Assembly: GCA_021789755.1 (NCBI GenBank)
Contig: JAJYJD010000031.1
Span: 1 to 10,503 of the forward strand
Source: Bacteroidota bacterium
Lineage (GTDB): Bacteria; Bacteroidota; Ignavibacteria; Kryptoniales; JAKASW01
Direction: 5' to 3'
Length of the DNA stretch: 10,503 nt
Shown here: in pieces, positions 7,227 through 10,503 of the stretch
How the letters are laid out: each line of letters opens with the position of its first letter
Position numbering within the stretch: position 1 is the first letter of the stretch
Made by a program: the position numbers and the translations under genes
The notes under the pieces: generated by a model
Database searches by the model: none
What the model saw: the letters and a program-made list of their open reading frames with translations, nothing else
Told to the model about the DNA's origin: nothing

Positions 7227-8615
7227 TTACAGGCTCTCAAAATTTATTACCGATTTATCCACCACCGGCAATACCTCACCAGCTAAGTAGTGTGATCCCG
7301 TAATCAAGAGAAAACTATCATTGTCGGTTAGGTTAATTGCAGCTCTGAACGCTTCTGTGGAATTCTCAAAAACTTGCGCTTCTAATTTAATACCGTTACT
7401 CAACTTCTTCAACTCCGCAACCCCCAGGGAACGACCGGTTTGGAGTTGCGTCAAGATAATACGCGAGAACCTTTGCCGCAAGTAATCAAGCATCGAAACA
7501 GCGTCCTTGTCCCTCATCACGGCAAAGAGTAAGGTTCCTCCCTTTATGTCGGCCAAAGGGGCCAAGCCATCGACCAACGCCTTCACTCCCTCGGGATTGT
7601 GCGCAACATCAAGGATTATCAAGGGCTTACGCGACAGGACCTCGAGCCTTCCCCGGTGACCCGTATTGATTCTGATCTTAGCCAGCCCGTCGTACATCGC
7701 CTGCCTCTCAATCCGCATCCCTTCCCTTTTCAACACTTGCAGCGCGGTGAGAGCGGTCAGGGCATTCTTTATCTGGTGCTTTCCACCGAGATCGATCCTC
7801 AAGGAATCAAATTCTTCTCCGAAAATCGTGGCATCAAAAAAAGAGGAATCGATCCCGACTTCACGGTCACGGGCGCTAACGACTTCGTTTATGAATATCA
7901 CATCGGAGCCGGTCTTAAGCGCAGCAGAAGAGAACACCCTCTTCAACGAGTCAGGGCTGACGTTGACGACGGCAGGGCGGCCCGGCTTCATTATGCCCGC
8001 TTTCTCGAAGGCTATCTTCTCGAGAGTGTCGCCGAGTATATCCGTATGGTCCAGGCCGATTCCCGTCACGATAGAGACCAACGGATCGACAACGTTGGTC
8101 GCGTCCAACCTTCCGCCGAGTCCGGTTTCTATCACGGCAAAGTCGACTCCGCTGTCGGCAAAATATTTGAACATGATCGCAGTTGTTGCTTCGAAGAAAG
8201 TCGCTCGGAGTCTCACTATTTCTTCGTGGAAGTACGCCGTCAATGCCGCTATTTCCTCACCGGAGATTTCACGGCCGTTTATTTTGAACCTCTCCGTGAA
8301 ACTGACCAGGTGAGGAGACGTGTATAGACCCACCTTGTTCCCCTGCGCCATAAGCACGCTTGCAACGGCCGCACACGTGCTCCCCTTCCCGTTGGTCCCT
8401 GCGACATGGACAACTTTCAGCCGCCTCTCAGGGTTCCCTGAGAATTCCATCAGAGCCCTGATATTGTCGAGATCCATCTTGATCCCGAATTTCTCGAGAC
8501 CGTAAAGGAACTCCGTGCTGGCCTGAAGCGGCGTATTAGATCGCAGTTCGCCGGACAATTGTTCTGCTCCGCAGACTAATGAAGGGTCGTTTAAGAAATG
8601 CGTTATACAAGACAC
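7227..8615 (-). CDS. folC: Bifunctional folylpolyglutamate synthase / dihydrofolate synthase
   Basis: A Mur-ligase-family cytoplasmic enzyme that adds glutamate to dihydropteroate and to folates using ATP. Numbering from the GTG at 8615 (462 aa): the family core begins near residue 33 (STEFLYGLEKFGIKMDLDNIR). The P-loop is VAGTNGKGST (71-80). TSPHLVSFTERFKING follows, then ETGLGGRLDATN (163-174), GLDHTDILGDT (H190) and FEKAGIMKPGRP, the segment holding the lysine that is carbamylated in the family. The C-terminal domain has ILDVAHNPEGVKAL and LLITGSHYLAGEV. The GTG at 8615 has almost no ribosome binding site and gives about 30 extra residues. A TTG at 8558 has GGAG 8 bases upstream and gives a 443-residue protein of more typical length, so the true start may be there. 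It lies 36 bases downstream of pyrD, probably in the same operon. Whether both activities are present cannot be told from sequence. Confidence 0.95.
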   Translation of the reverse strand: MSCITHFLNDPSLVCGAEQLSGELRSNTPLQASTEFLYGLEKFGIKMDLDNIRALMEFSGNPERRLKVVHVAGTNGKGSTCAAVASVLMAQGNKVGLYTSPHLVSFTERFKINGREISGEEIAALTAYFHEEIVRLRATFFEATTAIMFKYFADSGVDFAVIETGLGGRLDATNVVDPLVSIVTGIGLDHTDILGDTLEKIAFEKAGIMKPGRPAVVNVSPDSLKRVFSSAALKTGSDVIFINEVVSARDREVGIDSSFFDATIFGEEFDSLRIDLGGKHQIKNALTALTALQVLKREGMRIERQAMYDGLAKIRINTGHRGRLEVLSRKPLIILDVAHNPEGVKALVDGLAPLADIKGGTLLFAVMRDKDAVSMLDYLRQRFSRIILTQLQTGRSLGVAELKKLSNGIKLEAQVFENSTEAFRAAINLTDNDSFLLITGSHYLAGEVLPVVDKSVINFESL

Positions 8616-8651
8616 GCTCTTTATTCGGTCGGATTGGGATAGATTTCCTGT

Positions 8652-9599
8652 TCAGCCGCGTTTTAGATGGGGGACATTTTCCAATTTTGCCCTGAGGCTA
8701 CCGATGAGTTCCGAAACTGCACTTACATTTTCATGAGAAAGATACTCGCCCATCGATTTCAGAAACCCTGCGGGGGCATCGGGCTTCGTGAAGAGAGCCG
8801 TTCCGATCTCGACGGCTGTCGCACCCGCAATCATATACTCTACAACATCCTGCCAAACGAAAATTCCTCCGCTCGCAATGATCGGAATCCGCACCGCTTT
8901 CGAGACTTCGAATACTTTCGCCATCGTCAGAGGCTTGATCGCCGGTCCGGACAAGCCGCCGGTCACGGTGTGTATCCTCGGTTCGCGGCTATATACATCG
9001 ACCGCCATGCCGACGTACGTGTTGGCGACCGTGACGCCATCGGCCCCTTCGGCTTCGGCAGCCTTTGCAAACTCGCTGATGCGAGTCACGTTCGGCGTGA
9101 GCTTAACGACCAGTGCGCGCGGGAAAACTTTCCTCACACGTTTCACTATCGTTGAAAGAGTCCTGACATCCGTGCCGAACTCAATTCCGCCTTCTTTAAC
9201 GTTGGGACACGAAAGGTTGAGTTCCAATCCGCGTATCGAAGCGTTCCCCGCAAGAGCTTCCGACAGGGCAACATAATCTTCGACACGTTTGGCGGCAATA
9301 TTGACGATTATCAAGGCACCGAGCTTGTTAAGTTTCGGCATCTTTTCGTTTATGAAAGCCTGAACTCCTATATTCGCAAGGCCGATTGAGTTCAGCATGC
9401 CGCACGCAACCTCCGCCACACGCGGCGGTTCATTCCCTATCTTCGGCTTCAATGTCAGCGATTTTGAAACCACGGCACCAAGTATCGAGATATCGAAATA
9501 ATCCGATAGCTCATCGCCATATCCGCACGTCCCGGAGGCCGTCATAATCGGATTCTTCAACTCCAGTTCTCCTATGCGGACTCTCAGATCAGGAGTCAT
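8652..9599 (-). CDS. pyrD: Dihydroorotate dehydrogenase, class 1B catalytic subunit
   Basis: A 315-residue FMN TIM-barrel enzyme that oxidises dihydroorotate to orotate, the fourth step of UMP synthesis, in the cytoplasm. It begins with MTPDLRVRIGELELKNPIMTASGTCGYG. The class 1 substrate/FMN segment is SKSLTLKPKIGNEPPRVAEV followed by GMLNSIGLAN. The active-site loop LELNLSCPNVKEGG places the catalytic base at C131; a cysteine there is typical of class 1 enzymes, whereas class 2 quinone-linked enzymes use serine. VKLTPN, the GGLSGPAIKP phosphate-binding region and IIASGGIF/GATAVEIGTALF complete the barrel. Its ATG overlaps the pyrK stop by 4 bases (ATGA) and has GAGG 7 bases upstream within pyrK. 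The adjoining pyrK shows that this is the 1B type, a heterotetramer that passes electrons to NAD+ rather than to quinone or fumarate. Confidence 0.97.
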   Translation of the reverse strand: MTPDLRVRIGELELKNPIMTASGTCGYGDELSDYFDISILGAVVSKSLTLKPKIGNEPPRVAEVACGMLNSIGLANIGVQAFINEKMPKLNKLGALIIVNIAAKRVEDYVALSEALAGNASIRGLELNLSCPNVKEGGIEFGTDVRTLSTIVKRVRKVFPRALVVKLTPNVTRISEFAKAAEAEGADGVTVANTYVGMAVDVYSREPRIHTVTGGLSGPAIKPLTMAKVFEVSKAVRIPIIASGGIFVWQDVVEYMIAGATAVEIGTALFTKPDAPAGFLKSMGEYLSHENVSAVSELIGSLRAKLENVPHLKRG

Positions 9600-10375
9600 A
9601 GATCCGCCTCGAATTCGATTTCATTCGACCTGAACACCGGTCCGTCTTTGCAGGCGAGGTAGTAATCCTTTTTGCCGGCCTTCCTCACCGGGCATCCCTG
9701 GCAGAGACCCATCCCGCACGCCATCGGTGTCTCCACCGAAAGGTACGTGGGAACGCGGGCCCCGAACTCTTTCTGCATCGATATCAACATCGGAGTCGGG
9801 CCGCATCCGAACAGGAGATCCGGCATTCCGTTTTTCATTTTCTCGATGAGTAATTGCACCACGTTTCCGCGAAATCCCTTTGAGCCGTCATCGGTCGCGT
9901 ACTCGAGATTAGCGGCTTCATCGAAGCCGACGAGCTGTTTGCCGGTTCGAGCGCCGTAGTAGAAGTGAATATCAGCCGAGGTCTTCGAGGCGGCTCTCGC
10001 AAGAATCGGAATCAGCGCGGCGCCGGATCCTCCGACCGCCGCCCAGATCTTCTGGGCACTTCTCATTTCCGGAAAGCCTTTACCCAGCGGACCATTGAGA
10101 ACAAGCGACTCCCCGGGCTTCAGTTTGGATATCCTGCGGGTTCCTCTCCCGACAGCGACGTAGAAAAGCGACAGAGTGTCTGCAGTAGCATCACAAACTG
10201 AAAATGCCCTGGGCAAAAGAGGATCGGAGGTCTCAGGAAAAGAAACCATCAGGAATTGTCCGGGAGTCACGAGAGGGGCGATCAACCGGGACTTTAATCC
10301 AGTGATGTACGTACTCTCCGCCACTTCCCGGGTTTGGACGATGATCGCGCTTTCGAGGAAACAGTTACCCGGCAA
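9596..10375 (-). CDS. pyrK: Dihydroorotate dehydrogenase electron transfer subunit (FAD, [2Fe-2S])
   Basis: A 259-residue member of the ferredoxin reductase superfamily that carries electrons from PyrD FMN through a [2Fe-2S] cluster and FAD to NAD+. The FAD-binding barrel has PGQFLMVSFP and LPRAFSV (the RxxS motif, residues 56-59), followed by GRGTRRISKLKPGE and NGPLGKGFP. The NAD-binding half shows AAVGGSGAALIPI (115-120 region) and FGCGPTPML (189-197). The C-terminal cluster motif is C220-X4-C225-X2-C228, with the fourth ligand C242 in YYLACKDGPVF. This arrangement is specific to PyrK-type proteins. The start is a TTG at 10375: no ATG or GTG suits, an in-frame TGA lies 3 bases upstream, and GGTGA (10388-10384) is 8 bases before it. 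VGGSGAA is a mild departure from the common GGGxG form of the NAD site. It is cotranscribed with pyrD. Confidence 0.95.
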   Translation of the reverse strand: MPGNCFLESAIIVQTREVAESTYITGLKSRLIAPLVTPGQFLMVSFPETSDPLLPRAFSVCDATADTLSLFYVAVGRGTRRISKLKPGESLVLNGPLGKGFPEMRSAQKIWAAVGGSGAALIPILARAASKTSADIHFYYGARTGKQLVGFDEAANLEYATDDGSKGFRGNVVQLLIEKMKNGMPDLLFGCGPTPMLISMQKEFGARVPTYLSVETPMACGMGLCQGCPVRKAGKKDYYLACKDGPVFRSNEIEFEADL

Positions 10376-10378
10376 TTG

Positions 10379-10503
10379 TCATTTCACCCGTTTGAGAATC
10401 TCTTTCCGACGTTCCTTCACCGCATTCAAGGAGTCTTGCGGCAGATTCGACTGTGGCTTCTGCATGCCGACCTTCTGTTCCGGGGCAAGGAGATTTTTCT
10501 CCG
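10379..10503 (-). CDS. C-terminal end of an unidentified protein
   Basis: Only the last 40 codons fall in the window, read in the frame that ends at TGA 10381-10379. The visible peptide starts EKNLLAPEQKVGMQ and ends with a basic helix-like tail (AVKERRKEILKRVK). I do not recognise the family. LLAPEQKVGMQ is faintly like the LTPEQ repeats of Spy/CpxP-type periplasmic proteins, but 40 residues cannot support that. A second frame is also open here and ends at TAA 10369-10367; I prefer the first because its codon use resembles the neighbours and its stop sits just before pyrK. The spacing of 3 bases to the pyrK TTG suggests that it belongs to the pyr operon. Confidence 0.5.
   Translation of the reverse strand, partial: EKNLLAPEQKVGMQKPQSNLPQDSLNAVKERRKEILKRVK
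10384..10388 (-). promoter_or_regulatory. Ribosome binding site supporting the TTG start of pyrK
   Basis: GGTGA, complementary to the anti-Shine-Dalgarno sequence, lies 8 bases before the TTG at 10375 and within the last codons of the upstream gene. It is the only signal that makes the TTG a credible start and suggests that pyrK is translated by coupling to the gene before it. Confidence 0.55.

Noticed and set aside
7599..8327. Two long overlapping plus-strand frames (7599-8327 and 7666-8313)
   Set aside because: Both are antisense to folC, which has complete motifs in the opposite direction. Neither translation shows a motif or a convincing ribosome binding site.
8667..9276. Two 162-codon plus-strand frames opposite pyrD
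   Set aside because: They are complementary to the conserved pyrD core and have biased, low-information composition.
10367..10502. Alternative open frame upstream of pyrK ending at TAA 10369-10367
   Set aside because: It overlaps the pyrK start and gives a peptide with codon use less like the neighbouring genes than the frame ending at 10379.
1..10503. Search for a defence, mobile or other undescribed system
   Set aside because: All long minus-strand frames are accounted for by known enzyme families, and no repeats, toxin-like small genes, integrases or transposases were seen. Nothing in the window supports a new system.

Overview
The window is a compact bacterial chromosomal segment of housekeeping and central-metabolism genes. 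Every gene I can support lies on the minus strand, so biological order runs from high to low coordinates. Intergenic gaps are short (2 to 164 bases) and most starts have a good Shine-Dalgarno sequence. I see no RNA gene, insertion sequence, CRISPR array, phage gene or integration scar. The organism is probably a Gram-negative-type bacterium. The gene families and the compact (about 434 aa) Rho would fit a lineage near Ignavibacteria in the Bacteroidota/Chlorobi (FCB) assemblage, but this taxonomic guess is weak and rests on general resemblance only.

Layout in transcription order: (1) the last 40 codons of an unidentified gene (10503-10379); (2) pyrK (10375-9596) and pyrD (9599-8652), the two subunits of an NAD-linked class 1B dihydroorotate dehydrogenase, joined by a 4-base ATGA overlap; (3) folC (8615-7227), folylpolyglutamate/dihydrofolate synthase; (4) a 167-base leader, the largest gap, and then rho (7059-5755), the transcription termination factor; (5) 14 bases after rho, a three-gene short-chain acyl-CoA module: acetyl-CoA acetyltransferase (5740-4565), 3-hydroxyacyl-CoA dehydrogenase (4562-3696) and acyl-CoA dehydrogenase (3654-2506); (6) after a 100-base gap, a large secreted family-20 glycoside hydrolase whose 3' end runs off the window (2405-1).

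The pyrimidine genes form one enzyme complex. folC follows closely and may share its transcript. The thiolase and hydroxyacyl-CoA dehydrogenase are almost certainly translationally coupled: the SD of the second lies in the last codons of the first and only 2 bases separate them. With the acyl-CoA dehydrogenase they supply three of the four steps between two acetyl-CoA and butyryl-CoA, or the reverse in beta-oxidation. The enoyl-CoA hydratase and the electron-transferring flavoprotein are not in the window. The GH20 enzyme is functionally separate and points to use of N-acetylhexosamine-containing glycans.

I looked for an undescribed system and did not find one. The points worth a second look are modest: the tight placement of rho against the acyl-CoA module, an AADE in place of GGDE at the GH20 active site, the TTG start of pyrK lying just after an in-frame stop, the folC start choice, and the rho leader.
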